Program-made: the position numbers and the translations under genes
Assembly: GCA_021234535.1 (NCBI GenBank)
Contig: CM037838.1
Coordinates: forward strand, 29,737,969 to 29,801,968
Direction: 5' to 3'
Source: Stichopus chloronotus
Taxonomy: Eukaryota > Echinodermata > Holothuroidea > Aspidochirotida > Stichopodidae
Length of the DNA: 64,000 nt
The notes under the pieces: model-generated
What the model was told of the DNA's origin: nothing
The model's database searches: none
The model's input: the letters and a program-made list of their open reading frames with translations, nothing else
Shown: in pieces, positions 1 to 13,800 of the stretch
Layout: every line of letters starts with the position of its first letter
Numbering within the stretch: the first letter of the stretch is position 1

Positions 1-1790
1 CATTTGTCAGCATGCAGTTGTAGCCTAACAACTAAAAAGTGTGTGCAATTGACAAACTATGAAATCTGGAAATGGTTATTGCAATGACATGAGATAATGT
101 ATTAAACTAAAAAAAAACAAAAAAAAACCAGCTGATGTAAATTTTGCATGCATGTGGCCTGTAGGGGGGAGGGCGCAAAAGAGCAACACATTTCTCAAAA
201 CACATACAGTGTGTGTTTTTTGATGATTGTGTAAGTTAGGGGTAACTGAAATTCGCCAAATGTATAACACAGTTACAGCAAACAGCCTACTGTACTTGAA
301 AAGCCTGCTAAGTGAGACTATTGTATTGTATACCGATGATGTACTGTACAGTTAGGAGTACACAAAAGTTGAGCTTTGTTGCTGAAATTAACATTTTGGA
401 TATTTATCTTTTTATCTTTTATCATGCCACCAACAGTGTGGTTGTCTGTCAATCTTTCCAGCTGTATATTCTGTAACCCATGTTCCTAAAAAAAACTGGC
501 TGCTTATGGTATTGCGACATATGGTGTTAATAGTAGTGCATCATGAAAATGACATTGTGGACCATTGTGGGCTTTAATCATTGAAAATGTTAAAATAGTC
601 CCAAATTCCATCAAAATCCATCAAATATTGACAATTTTACCAGCAAATTCCTGTCTCACACTTGCATCAGGAATAAACATTGGCTAAATATGCCAATTTG
701 TGACATCAAGCGATGGACTCTGATGATATGTCTTACTGTATGTTAATCCAATGTTCACTTAGCCTTTATTTCAGGGACAAATGAGAAATTTATATGCCCA
801 GAGGGTTTTATTTTGGAAGCATGTATTTTCTTCTTCCAAAATATCGATATCACTTGCCAGTGTGCAGCCCTGTGAAAAAGTAATTAAAAGAAAAGATATA
901 AAGAGTTAACAAAGGAAATATTCTGTGCAACTCTCTATGTCATCTGTTTTGCATTTAAATCAAACTTTGAAAAGTCATTTGAACTCAAAAGTGGTAGTAG
1001 ATATAAACAAAATTCCAATGGATTGTAATTCGGGGATTAACTGTGCAACTTCTGAGTTGAGCAAGCTCTTTTCTTGATGCATGTCATATGACCTTTAAAT
1101 GCAACAACCTTTATTCCTGTTTTGTATTTGTATTCTTTACTACTATCTTTTTCTAGTAAGATATGATAATTATCAATCCATTGTATAATGACATGATTTC
1201 ACTTTAGCAAAATAATGTGGCATTAACTCAGAACAAAAAGATGGTTTCAACATAATATCTCATAATATATCCATAGTCTCGTAAGTATAATGCTGATAAA
1301 GTCATGGTCACACAATACCTACTTTAAATATGATTATACGGTGGATGGTATACATGGCAAAAATGGCAGTTAGGTCTAAACAAGTAACCAGAACTTTTGG
1401 AGTGGACCCTAAAATGTTCATTATTTGAATTTACTCTTGGGTAATGGCCCCACGTACTGTAGCCTGTGGTAGGCATAATTTACAGTACTGTATGTTGGAA
1501 AACGCATGTGGCTAGAAAAAACAAGGTACTGGAACCAGCCTGACATGAACTAATCTCCCCATTTTCACTGCCTCTGGCAGAAGTTATGCCCATTGCAGGT
1601 TGATGTAGGATATGCATTTTTATCATGCAGTTTCCCTATAGTAACTGCAGTATGCCAGGCTATAAGTATACTGCCGTTACCGCTTATGCATTGTGACAAT
1701 GTATGTACTATACTAGGGACATGGATGTAACTGATAGTTTCATTCTTCTTCAGTACTTGCGTGTGGCTTCCCTCTTCTTCTTTTTTTCAG
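1..1790. other. Upstream region / 5' intron of PNPLA6/7, no gene recognised
   Basis: AT-rich sequence with no exon-like ORF I can support. Because the first coding exon follows a good splice acceptor, at least the right-hand part is probably intron, with the promoter and 5' UTR exon here or off the left edge. Confidence 0.5.
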
Positions 1791-1872
1791 ATGTTCCTGG
1801 TGCTCTTCTGCGCTGTTTGTGTCCTCGTCATTTTGATAATCGTCTTGATCATCCTGCAAATAAGAAGGAAAA
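1791..1872 (+). CDS. PNPLA6/7: PNPLA6/7 exon 1, membrane anchor (copy 1)
   Basis: The exon opens with ATG directly after a strong pyrimidine tract plus CAG, so it is probably the second exon of the transcript with only 5' UTR upstream. It encodes a ~21-residue aliphatic membrane segment followed by QIRRK, and ends in phase 1 at a GTGAGT donor. The hydrophobic-then-basic pattern fits the N-terminal ER anchor of the family. An in-frame duplicate follows at 1896-1977. Confidence 0.8.
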
Positions 1873-4800
1873 GTGAGTTGTTATTGTGAAAATAGATGTT
1901 CCTGGTGCTCTTCTGTGCTGTTTGTGTCCTCATCATTTTGATAATCGTCTTGATCATCCTGCAAATAAGAAGGAAAAGTGAGTTGTTATTGTGAAAATAG
2001 CGTGAATGTTGAAGCTGCAAATGATGAATTAGACTGTAACCCATGTTCTGAAACAAGCAGTGTCATAATGTATTGTACAGTGCAGTACTTGGATTTAAAA
2101 CATCACATCAGGATGGTGTTTGGTGCTCCCAAAATCTCATCAAGGTACTGTTCATACTGTGCTGTGTAGTTTTCTAAAAGATCTCATGTTTGTAAGGTAT
2201 TGTAGAGTATTTCCCTGTGAACTGTGATAGTGCTGTATTATTGAGGTTATAACCATCCAGTTCCATACACCAATTCAAGAAATGAATATTTTACCTGCCA
2301 TTGAGACACTACTGTGCTGTAGTGGACAACCATTTAATTCCCATGCAGATCACTTGCTCAGTGTAAGATGCATAGCAGTACAAGCTTTATTTTTCACATC
2401 CTACAAGTTTGAGTATAATATGCAGTGACAACTTTTTACGCCAGACAATTGTGAATCTCAAGCAACCATGGGTGACAGTATTGTCAGACTGTGATAAATG
2501 AATGTGTGGTTATTAAAGTATTCAAAATTTTTAAACTGGATGCAAGTTGAATATTATTTTCAATCAGTGAGAAGTTCAAACAAAGTGTTTTCTTACACTG
2601 CTGTATGTGACTTTCTCAATCATATGGAAAACTTGGGAGCATTTCTACAGAAACATCTTCATCCTTGTTACTGCTCTCTGAAGACTTCGTTCCCTGATAC
2701 TTTTGTCTCCCGATAGGAAGAGCTCAGAGAGTACCCCCAAAACCAAGGTTCAGGAAAAGGGACAAAATTGTGTTTTATGGTAGAAAGTTCATGAGACCTT
2801 TGGTGAGTAACCAGTTTTCATTGATCTTGTCACTACAAGTTTCATCTCTGGTGTCATTCTGTACCGCATATTAAATTACAGTATTGTATGATTACTCTAA
2901 AACCACAACTAGATTTGAACTTTATGTTTCACAAATCCATTTGATTGTTTGGCGCCTAGAAATGTCTTGCATGTCGATGCTGTGACTAATCACTTGTCAT
3001 GAACATTAAATGGTACGTAATGTCAGTAGGTTCATTACAGCTGTTCCTTTGGGAAATATGTTTGTAGTCTGTTTAATTAATGCGCAGTTTTATATTAATA
3101 TATGGAGCCTTGTAGGATTATTTGTTTCTGTGTTGTACTGTAGGTATACAATGCATATTTATCCTGGCTCTTCAGAGGAAAGATAGTGCAGGATATATCT
3201 GAGTGTAGAAATGGTACCAACTACATTTCTCTGGAGTCCCTGGTCCCCCAAACAACCCTTCTACAGATTTCTCTCGACCTTCTGTTTTGTTCCTCTTATT
3301 CTCCTTCACTGCATGTCTGCGACAAAGCCCATCATGTTTTTGTCCTTTGAAACCCGTACATGTAAGCAAATGCTCACAGTCTGAGTACACTGTGTATGTT
3401 GATACAGTACGGCCCTTCCTAAAAGAGTGCTGTTTCTCCTTTTTTTTCTTTACTTTTGTTCTTAGGTGAGAAAGATATCAGGCCCTATACGATCTGTACC
3501 TAGTCAGATGAAGATGAAAAAGAGAGATTATATCAAGTTGGTTAATAACATTCATAAGTGAGTATGCAACACATTTCTGTTTTTTTTTTTTATTCCATGC
3601 TGAAATCAAAAGGAATCTATATGATTTTGTTGATGATCACGTGTGTGCATGTCTGTCTGTGTGCATGTGTGCGATACCTGCTGTAATTTGTTACTGTCCC
3701 TCAGATTTTCACAGTTTCATGAACTGCCATCTGGACATGTGTGATGGTTGGACTTAATTCCATCCATCTAAGACATGAATTTTATTATGTCTCCCTGATT
3801 CCATCACCTAAATCTTTCAAATTTATTGATACTATTCTTTGGTGTCTGTAGATACTGCTCTTATTGCTTAAAAAACAAATCAGTGAAACTATTTGATTTT
3901 CTTGGATGATTGCTTGCTTTGTTAGAAAGTATGTGAATGTTCTTTGTGAAGCTCAGAAATTCGATGCTTATGGACTTTTTCAGCGACATATTTACCTCAG
4001 ATTCGTCATTTTTGAAGATAAGTCCCCACAGAACACTTTCCCGTAAGTGTTAAGTGTACATTGTGTGTCCACTTTTGTTGCGTTCAAGGAGTGAACAAAT
4101 TTAGAAGCTTCGCTAGATGAGGGATATGCACTATACAGAGTGTCACGTGCAAAACTAAACACAAGTGTATTTTTGTTCCCTACATATTATCTTCTCATTT
4201 TAGTTGGAAGTACAGGAAAGTGGAAGTAGGAAATGTCTAATGGCAAGTTATTACAGGAATTTCATAATTACAATGGCCCGGAATGGGGGGAGGGGTTTTT
4301 AAAAAACTTTCCTGTCTCGTGACATTCTCTGACTATTGGTGGGATAGACACTTTGGTAAATGATTCAACTAGATGACCTTTGATAAATATCATCCTTTTC
4401 TCAATCTTTTCCCAGTGTCCAATCTGTTATACCAAAATCGCTACCTGAATCGGTTTGGTTCTGGCATGTTATTTGGAATAGATAGATATCTTCAGTCTCA
4501 GTCCATAACCCCTTTGCTCTGTGTTTGTCTGTTAACAGAATATTGAAGAATGAGGACATTGGGAGTAAACCGCAACTGAAGCAGAAAGAACCTCCGTCTT
4601 CAATTTTGGAGCCGGCATTGCAGGCTGAGCTCCAGTTGCCTCAAGAACTGCGTATACCAACGGAAGTGCTCTACATGCTAAAAAATATGAGGTACGCTTT
4701 TTGAAAAGTTTCCATATTTATGCATTTAAACTTTAAATCTGTGGTTGTTCTCAAAGTTCAGGGTGTATGAAGATATGATCATTTTACCAAATGAGAGAGA

Positions 4801-7800
4801 CTCATTTTGAAAAGTGATGTCACCAATGAACTTACCCCTCCTGTAGATGACTTAGGAGACTGTGTACAGAGAGAGCGACAGAGTCGCTGCAACATATGGG
4901 AAAGAGGATGAAGAGAAAGATAAATGTTGAGAGGGAAGGAGTGACTTGACTCTGTTCTGATTATTTAGGCTTTAAATCAGTATCACCTCAAGAATCAACA
5001 CAAGTTACTACTCTATCAAGTGAGTCCTTTTGTCAAGGAAATATTGATACAAAATGTAATTTGTGCAGTCTATTCTAAAAAAAAAAACAGCAACAAAATG
5101 ATGTGTATTACAAAAACTAATTTTTGAAGTACTTGACCTGTAGATCACTTTTCAATTTTAACTTTGGTGTAAGATCTGTCGTAGGGATTACAGCAACTAT
5201 AATGTGTCCTTGCATATGAATTTGAATCATTTAAAAACAGGGTTTTTGGACATTTTGAGAGCCCGGTCTTCTTGGAGCTGTGTCAGAATATTGAGACTCA
5301 ATCCATTCCGGCCGGAGCGTTTCTCTTTCGTCAAGGTCATCTCGATGACAGCATATATGTCGTACAGAGCGGCAAACTCACGGTCAATATTACCGAACCG
5401 GTGAGACGAATTTTTCAAAGATCGTTGGCTTGTGTTGATCAATTACGGAGAAATTCTGGCGTAGCTTGTCTCTTCTACTTGTACATATCTCTTTGATGTT
5501 TGTCTTTTGTAAACCCAATAGTAAAACAGTGATGATGAAGTCTGCATAATCCAAAACCCTGCTTACCACAGCAACGGAAATGCAGGCTGCATCTGTTGTA
5601 TGGCATGTGGACATATCACATAAAATTTGAAAATCTATTGTTTGTGACCAGATCAAGTCAAAGGTCTTTAGAGATGATTGAAAGTTTTATTGTTGTTGCC
5701 TTGGTGTAACTTTTGCTCGATTATCTTTGCTTCTGTTTTGAAGTTGTTGCATTGCAGTCGTTACATATAGTTAATCAGAAATTTCATTTCTCGCATGCTG
5801 ACTGTAAATTATGAGTGTGGTGTCCAGTTTCCAATCTTGTAGAAACTTAATTTGGACAGTTTTATTTAAAAAAAAAAAAACTCAAACATGAATTCCATAT
5901 CTTACTGGCATTCTTGTAGCAGGTGGCACAAATTGTATAATTTGAGTTTGCACCACAATCGTTATTCGGAACGGATCCCAGAAATGAATGGCTGTGATTG
6001 AAACGCTCTCCCGTCGACACCGTACTTCTGCTTATGTTTGATCATGAGAAGATATTGCTTAAAACATAATAGTCTGTTTGAATGTTAGAATTGTATGTTT
6101 CTTTTACCTCTCAGGAAGGTGCAGAGTTCCATGTAAAAGAAGTAACAAAAGGAGACAGTGTACACAGTCTACTGAGCATTATGGATGTTATTACGGTAAG
6201 AGCATCATGACCCTCCATAGAATAGTTTTTGCAGCAGCTATAGGTATCAGTCACTATAATGACCACTGTAATGACCACTATAATGACCACTATAATGACC
6301 ACCAGCCAGTGGCATGTCTAGCAAATGTTGCCTCTGAGGTAGCATTGATAGAGCGCAGTATGGTGGTTTTCATTTGCCTTTAAAATGGTGTGCTGACATT
6401 AAATACTGTTCAAGAGCTGGGCATGGATAGGGGTGGGTGAAGTGGTGGAACAGCATGTGGAGGGAGGTTTGGGAGGGAGGTGGGGAGGGATGGAGGAAGG
6501 TAGGGGACAGAAGGAGGAAGGATGGGAGTTGCTGTGGAGGAATAGAGAAATAGATGAGGGCTTTGGAACTAAAACTCATTGTATGACGTATTAATAAATG
6601 AATCTTTATGTACATAAGAAACTTATTAGCTTATATCCTAACTATGACTTTGATGACCTGTTTGCCCAAAGCTTTAAACTGTGATAGTGGAAGATATTGC
6701 ATTTGTTATTCTGACTGTTTCATATGTCAGGGTTACACGGCGACATATAAGACTGTTTCTGCCAAGGCCAAGGAGGACACCATCGTACTCCGTTTGCCTA
6801 TCAAATCCTTCCAGAAGGTCTTCCATCACAACCCGGATTCGATGGTCAGAATTGTTCAAGTGAGTTTCTGTTGTTTCATTAAGAATTAAGAAGAGGTCAT
6901 AAGGTACTACAACAGAGGAATCTGTATTCCTAAAAGTGCCAGTCGTAACTACATAAGTTGACCTCATGTATGAGGATGTGTCAAATGGATATATTGTTGT
7001 TGTAATATGTGACACATGTCTTTGATTGAGCCAGACAGATTCATCAAGAAGAAACATTGGAGGAAAAAATGACTTTATATCCTGATGGAATTGGTTGCAT
7101 ATAAACAAGATTTCCATAAACAGCAATTCTGAGTTAACAAGAAATTTATGTCCTTCTTGGAAGAGCACCAAATAACTATACAAGATGAAAAAAAAAAGGA
7201 CAAAAGAAGTTTGTAATCAAACCTACAAATTGTAATGCAATGCTTGCATGAGACAGTAAAAATACAAGAACTACATTAAAGCTGAAATATGAGTTACAGG
7301 CATATGCTTGGTCATTTACCTTTAGACCAATGGGAATGGATAGGAATATTCATCTACACAAAAATGGGACTTAAACAACGTTTTTTTTTTTTGAAGTGGC
7401 TACGACATACTCCTGTGGCATTTGGATTCAACTGACAAATTTTCAACTCATATCCCAGCTTTTAAACACTGAAGAAAGTCATTATTAAAACATGAAAACA
7501 ATTTATAAAAAGAGACAAACAAACAAAAAAGAAGAACTAATGAATTCAAGTACAGCAAAGGTATTTAAGAATAGAAGGCAAACTGTAACACTCAACAGTT
7601 AGCTTTCAGGATTTGTCTTCTTCAGTGTTATTCCACTTGGATGTGACTTTGGTATTTTTGCAAGTGGTATTGGTCATATGAATTTGATATGCGCTGACAA
7701 GTCCTATTGTGTATCTTTTTAAAGTGTATTAAAAGACATGGGCAAATACTATCATAACATTATAAGTAACCCAATTTATCGTTCCTATCTGCTTGTATGA

Positions 7801-10800
7801 ATGTATCTCCAGTTTGTTGCAGTTTGGGGTTTGTATTGCCCTAGGATGTGACTTAATACAGGAGTAAAGTAATGTCATAGAATAAAAAGTAACATTGTGG
7901 AATTGTCCCCAGTGTTAGCCTTGGTTTGTGTTTAATATCATGATGGGAGTTGCAACATCACTAGAAAAGGGGGAGGCTGGATATCACCATAGCAACTGGC
8001 TGGAGCTGATCACGCATGAAACATTGTTACTGTAGTAGTTTGGAATCATAAATCTCACCAGCCCAATTTCAACTCTGTTGCTTGATGTGGTATGTTCTTG
8101 TTAGAATTTGATGTGAAGTATATCAATAAATGGGTATTTAGGGTGGAATACTGGACTGTTGCTATGAAAGTAAGTCCAGCCTTAATTGGAAGTAGTGATC
8201 TACTCTGTTTTGATCATTTCTCTCAAATTGCTTTTGAGAATTTTGCCTCACATCTGATGTTTTTCCCTTCATTTTGACACCTCTCTTTTATTTCAGATGA
8301 TGTTGATCAGACTTCAGAGGGTCACCTTTCAGACTTTGAACAACTTGCTCGGATTAACTGGTGAACTCATAAAAATGGTACATATTTCATGCTAAGTTGC
8401 TTGTCTTCTTTTGGAAAGAAAGTGAACCTGTCTGTTACGTTGCATTTTTTTGGTTCCCTGCGTTACTAAAGGAACCTTTGCAGTCAGATTGGCTTGTGTT
8501 TTTGGGCATCTGTGACACTTGCTTAGGTCCGCTCTAAATCAACAGGGGAAAGCCGGATGAAAGTCAGACTTGGTATGTAGGTTTGCCATATTGAGGTGTG
8601 CCATATTGTTTTTGGTGGAGGTCAAAGGTCATCTGGGGAACTGGGGCAAAAGTCTGAAACGTATGTGAAGTCTGCAAAGTCTGTAAAGTTTAGACCAATT
8701 TTACACTTGGTATAAGGATGCATTATAGAAGTGGTGTTTCCAGGGCATTCCAGATTTTTTGGGTCCAAGGTCTTAATGGGCTATATGAGCCATTTTAATA
8801 AATCTTGCAAAGTGCCTCTTCTCCTACAGATCGTATGGCATTAAGTTGAACTTGTGTCAAGTTACTACTGTGTTAGTGGTTCCTTCTGGTTTTTCAGATA
8901 ATTGATCCCATATGGACCATGTAATGAAATAATGCAAAATGTTTCTTTTCTGTGTGTGTTGTGCTTTACACTGTGGAGGGATTGTCAAAGTAGCATTGTG
9001 GTAGTGAAGCCTTTTGCAGTGTTCAACATTTGTGGGTCCAACTTCAGGTTGGGCCATATGGGCCATAAATTACATTGTGCATAGCGATAGTCTTTCAACA
9101 GATTATATGTTAAAGTGTTGAGGGTTTTTCAGATTAGTATTCAAGTACATTTGGCTGATCAGCATTCTTATGGACAAAATGGGGCCCATACTTTTGTGGG
9201 ATGTGATGAATTGTGTATTAACCTTTGTTAAGACTAAATGATTGCAGTTGATTTACAATAATCTTCATGCAAGGAACTGCAGTGCCCTTGGCCTCTTGTT
9301 CAGACAGGGATATAGCAACTCCACCCCATTCACTATACTGATATCATAATTGAATGAGAAACATCTAGTTGGTCTTAAAAGTCAAAGAGTGTGGCATTCT
9401 CAAACCAATCACATTCTCATTTATATAGTTTATGATACCACAAAAGAGCTTTTAAGAGTTATGTGATGTTTGATTTTTAAACATAGAATGTACTTTAGGT
9501 TTGCTACAAACTGAGTCATGTCCTGTTACAGTTGTAGCTACTCTACACATAGCAAAGATTAACTATCATTTTAGTGTGAGGTAAGACAACAAAGTAGATA
9601 GTTGGTCAGTTGTTGCATGGCCACTTTGAAATTTCAGTTTTGTCTTTAAGAAGAAGTTCTAACTGTGATTTTTCTTGTCTTTGTGGAAATTCTGTAAACA
9701 GCTGGGACTTTTGTCAATGATGAGGGAAGAGATTGGTTGGTATTCATGGATCATTATCTTGTTTAATAGTTTGCATTTAAAACGGAATACACAATGGGAT
9801 ATCCAACTAAATCAGTGATTTATTTCTTTTGGTATTTTAGCTTCTGTTGTTAAGTCTTGAAGATATAATAGAGTGGGTTCAGTGGTGCTGTTACAGTAGG
9901 TTGAGCAAACTGCATCCAGATAACTTTTGAAACAATGAAAAGGTATCAGTATTTGCACGGGATACCTGACTTAAGATGTCAGGACTCTTTGCTGAAATTT
10001 CTGCCCCTCATCATATATGCAATCATGATGCAACTAAAATAACTTCAATGTCATGAAAGATAGATGATTAAACATTCAAAGCAAGCTCTTGTATTATGAT
10101 CTCACATCATACTTGCTGTGCAATAGAAGCTATATTTTAGGGAAGCTGGGTACCTGATTGTACAAACATAGAGGGTACCTGAGTCTGAATTTTGAGCCAG
10201 GCTGCAAAAACTAGATGGAACCATTGGAACATTTGAATGTTTTAATTTTCATCCCTTGTTTCTCATGTCTGATCTTTGTTTTTTAAATCTTCTGCATGTC
10301 CTTCCCCCCCCCCCCACACTTGTAGGAAAATGTGAGTGCAAAGACCTTATCCATACATAACTTGGACAAACACCATAGTCCAGTCAGGAGAAACCTCTCT
10401 GTGCCCGTGGCATCCTCAGAGGGTGTCCGAAGAGCCGTCCAGTTCCAGGCGGAGAGCTCGGTGTCGCTGATCACCAAATCGGGTGAGGAAGGGTTTAACT
10501 CCTACCTTTCACTTTCACTGGTTTGATCTGATAAAGACAGAATGTTTAAATCATAAATGAAAGAAGTCAAAAGAGTTTTTTAAGTCGGATATTGAGATGA
10601 AACTTGTCAAGATTTATTCACCTAGTCCTCACAAAATATGCACAATGTTCTGGAATCTTATCTTTTAAAGACCTTTTATGCAAGATGGAACATTGTGTGA
10701 TATCAAGAAGTACTATAATGGTTAGGGTATGTTCCTAACATGTATGATATCATGTAAGGATTGGCTGGTTTACTACTCATCATTATGAACATTCACTGAC

Positions 10801-13800
10801 TGCATCGATACCTCCTTATTAAAAACGAGACAATATTGCCTATACTGTGCTTTCAAGTCCCACTTCATTGCACTTGTATTGTCAGTATGAGCATTGTGAA
10901 TAACATGTTTATTCTTGTTTTCATCATGTTTATTCTTGTTTTCAGGTTAGGAAGTGAAAAATTGAAAATTGTTTTAGAAAATTGGTAGTTTTAGTCCTGT
11001 GGAGCATAGCATGGGGGGGGGGACAGTATATTGCATGGTAATTAGCATTGGATATTTTCCCAACTGGCTGGATATATATCACAACACTGGTACATTAAAG
11101 TTGCTTTTATCCATAATGGTTTAATTTAGTACAATGCAGACTAAAGAGTTTGATACAGAGGGGACAAAGACTTGTGTTAAAGAGAAACCATAGTGTGGGT
11201 GTTTCAGATCCAACCTACACTTTATGTACATCTATTTACAAACAGTCACAACAGTAGTGGTGTTATTTTTGTTATTCTGTCTGAATATAACTTCGGATTT
11301 CCTGCGGTTGTTGTACAGTGTATTGCCATGTTGGAAATGTATAAAGTGTCACATGCACTGGCCACACTATGTGACTTGTACAGGTGAATGTGTGATGTCA
11401 CGGTTTACGTAATGTCAAAACAGCATGGCGACTTGCGAGTGACTAAAGAATGTACTCCTGAAAACTCCATAGTTTCTCAGATGTGGATTTATTGTATTAA
11501 CGAATGGTGGCTTCCTGTTTGAAAAACTATATTTGAAGTATCAGGACTATTTGGTGGGCTGTGCAACAGTTTTCCTGTAATGGAAGAGGTAGCAGTTTAT
11601 GTAGGAAATCAGTAGTGATGATTCATGTCAAATCAATACATCTCTCTTTGTTACAGAAACATCAGAAAGTGATGTGGAACAGAAGCAGCGAAAGATGTAT
11701 GAGAGTGCTCCTGGTAGGCGGACCAGAATTTAATCATCATAATTTTTTTTTTATAAATCCTGGAGCTTCATGTGGATTCCCACTATAATTCCCACTACTC
11801 CACATGAATCATGGCCCTGTTATAGTGCTCAGTTGACACCTCTCCAAGTATCATTTCCATGTGTGCAATTTTATTTTTGCAAGTATCTACCAACAGTTGC
11901 CCACTTCCCATACCCCTGCTGTTCTTTCGCTGTTGTTTCGTTTCAAAATAATAAACAAACTATTATAGAGTACGTTTGCCAATTTTGAGTATGAAGTAAT
12001 TTTATATGGATGTGAATAATTATCGCTTTTCGTTTTTATATTTTCTATCATAATTGTCGTATCAGAGGGGAGTGCCAAGAAATCTCTTCCCAGGAAGTTC
12101 ACCCCACTGAGGCGGTTTTACTCCCTCGATGTGGAGGACATGTCCCTAGGGACCAGCCCGTCTGACTTTGAGGTTGCAGCTTTCCAGGCCAGGGTCCACA
12201 GTCTGGATGACAGCGAAGAGATGGAGGTTAGTTTTAAGGCAAAAAAACGACTTTGTCACGATACTAATATGGAAAATTTTACCAGTTGGTGTTTTTTGCT
12301 GAGTGTTGCTGTTGTATGCGTCTATGGCCTGATTGTGCCTTACTTAGGTCTGCTGTTTGTCTGTCTTTCAGGACCAGACGTCTCCAGCAGCTGAAACCAA
12401 AACAAGTGATGACGACATCCTCAATACTGCCATCACAGACTTGATGCAAATATTTGACGTGAAGGTAAGTGAATCTCGAGTAATAGCATATCATCTCTAT
12501 TATGACAGGAACATTAGTAAGACATCACTGAATCTAAAAGTCTGTCAATCTATTGATGCCATAAATAGGTCTTTCTTTGTTGTTTTTGCTTTTTTTTCTT
12601 TGACTGCCAATTTTGTTTTGGTTTGCAGGATGACTCATTCTTCAGAGGGCATGCCCACGTAATTCACTATGATGCTGGTACTGTGATCATCAAGGAAGCA
12701 GCACAGGTAGAATGGCCCGCCTTGTCTAACTTTCTGATTTAGAGTTAAAGATAGGTGAAGAAAATAAAACAAAACCACAAGACCATGACATGAACTCATC
12801 AAAATATCATCTACATTCCTAGCAATTTTAAAATGCGCATTGTGCTGTTCCCTGAAAGAAAAATATGTACCCCTGCTAGAAATTGAGAAAAAAACAACAA
12901 CTTGCAAACGGTCGTACTGTTACATGTGTGAAAGGTGAGTGAAGGTTGTTTGTACATTCTCAAATCCATTTCACTCACTGAATACACACAAAAGAATGGA
13001 GAACATGATTGTTACCAAACACATCTCATGAAGGTGAAGCTCAATGGATTTTTATAATTAAACATTTGAGGATGAAGATAGAAGATTCTTCCGAATTCCT
13101 CACAATAACTTGTCTGTTTTTGTTTTCCTTTCATTGTCTGTCCTTTGTCCTCAGGATGCCAGTTTGATGTTTGTATTCTCCGGGAGTTTGGCAATGATAC
13201 AGAGGATGAACAACTCCGAAGAAGAGCACATCTCCTACTGCGCCCTTCCTGGTGAACTGATAGGAGAGATTGCCGTGCTCACAGGTGAACCCTGGCTGTT
13301 CACCGTGAAAGCCAAAGTGGACTCTACTGTTGTTTCTATTTCCAAAAAGAGTGTTTACAGGTGAGAGAAAACCAATCCTTTTTGACTACACTTTCAGCAG
13401 GAACCTATGAAAACTGGACATGTTAAAACTATTACACATTAAAACTGGACATGATAATTTTATGATATTTACCCCTGACTTACATTTAATCCAAGAGTGT
13501 TGGTAAATTGTTCTCTAAATATCAGTCCAGGTAACTGACAGGTTTTGTTTTTGCTCCTTCTCACAGCATCATAAGAAAGAAACCATCTGTAGTCCTAAGG
13601 TTAGGACATCTGGTAGTGAACAAGCTGTCAGCATTTGTAAGACAAACAGACTTTGCTCTCGACTGGATGCAAATAGAGGCTGGAAAATCTGTCTATAGGT
13701 AAAGTATCACATATCATGCCTTGATGCGCTACAGTTGCCATGGTGACCCCTACTTTTGATAGTGCAGATACAGGTCGCCATGTTTCGTAATTTTGTTATA

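Larger units (their letters stand above)
1791..2000 (+). repeat. 105-bp tandem duplication covering an exon and its donor
   Basis: Two head-to-tail 105-bp units, 103 of 105 bases identical, each containing the 82-bp exon, its donor and 23 bp of intron. Because 105 is a multiple of three, the second ATG is in frame with the first, but a TGA lies between them. Confidence 0.95.

Noticed and set aside
5227..5656. Minus-strand ORFs around PNPLA6/7 exon 5
   Set aside because: Antisense to a confirmed coding exon and its intron.
6674..7183. 169-aa minus-strand ORF
   Set aside because: Its N-terminal part is AT-rich intron and its end is antisense to PNPLA6/7 exon 7; no family resemblance or splice logic.
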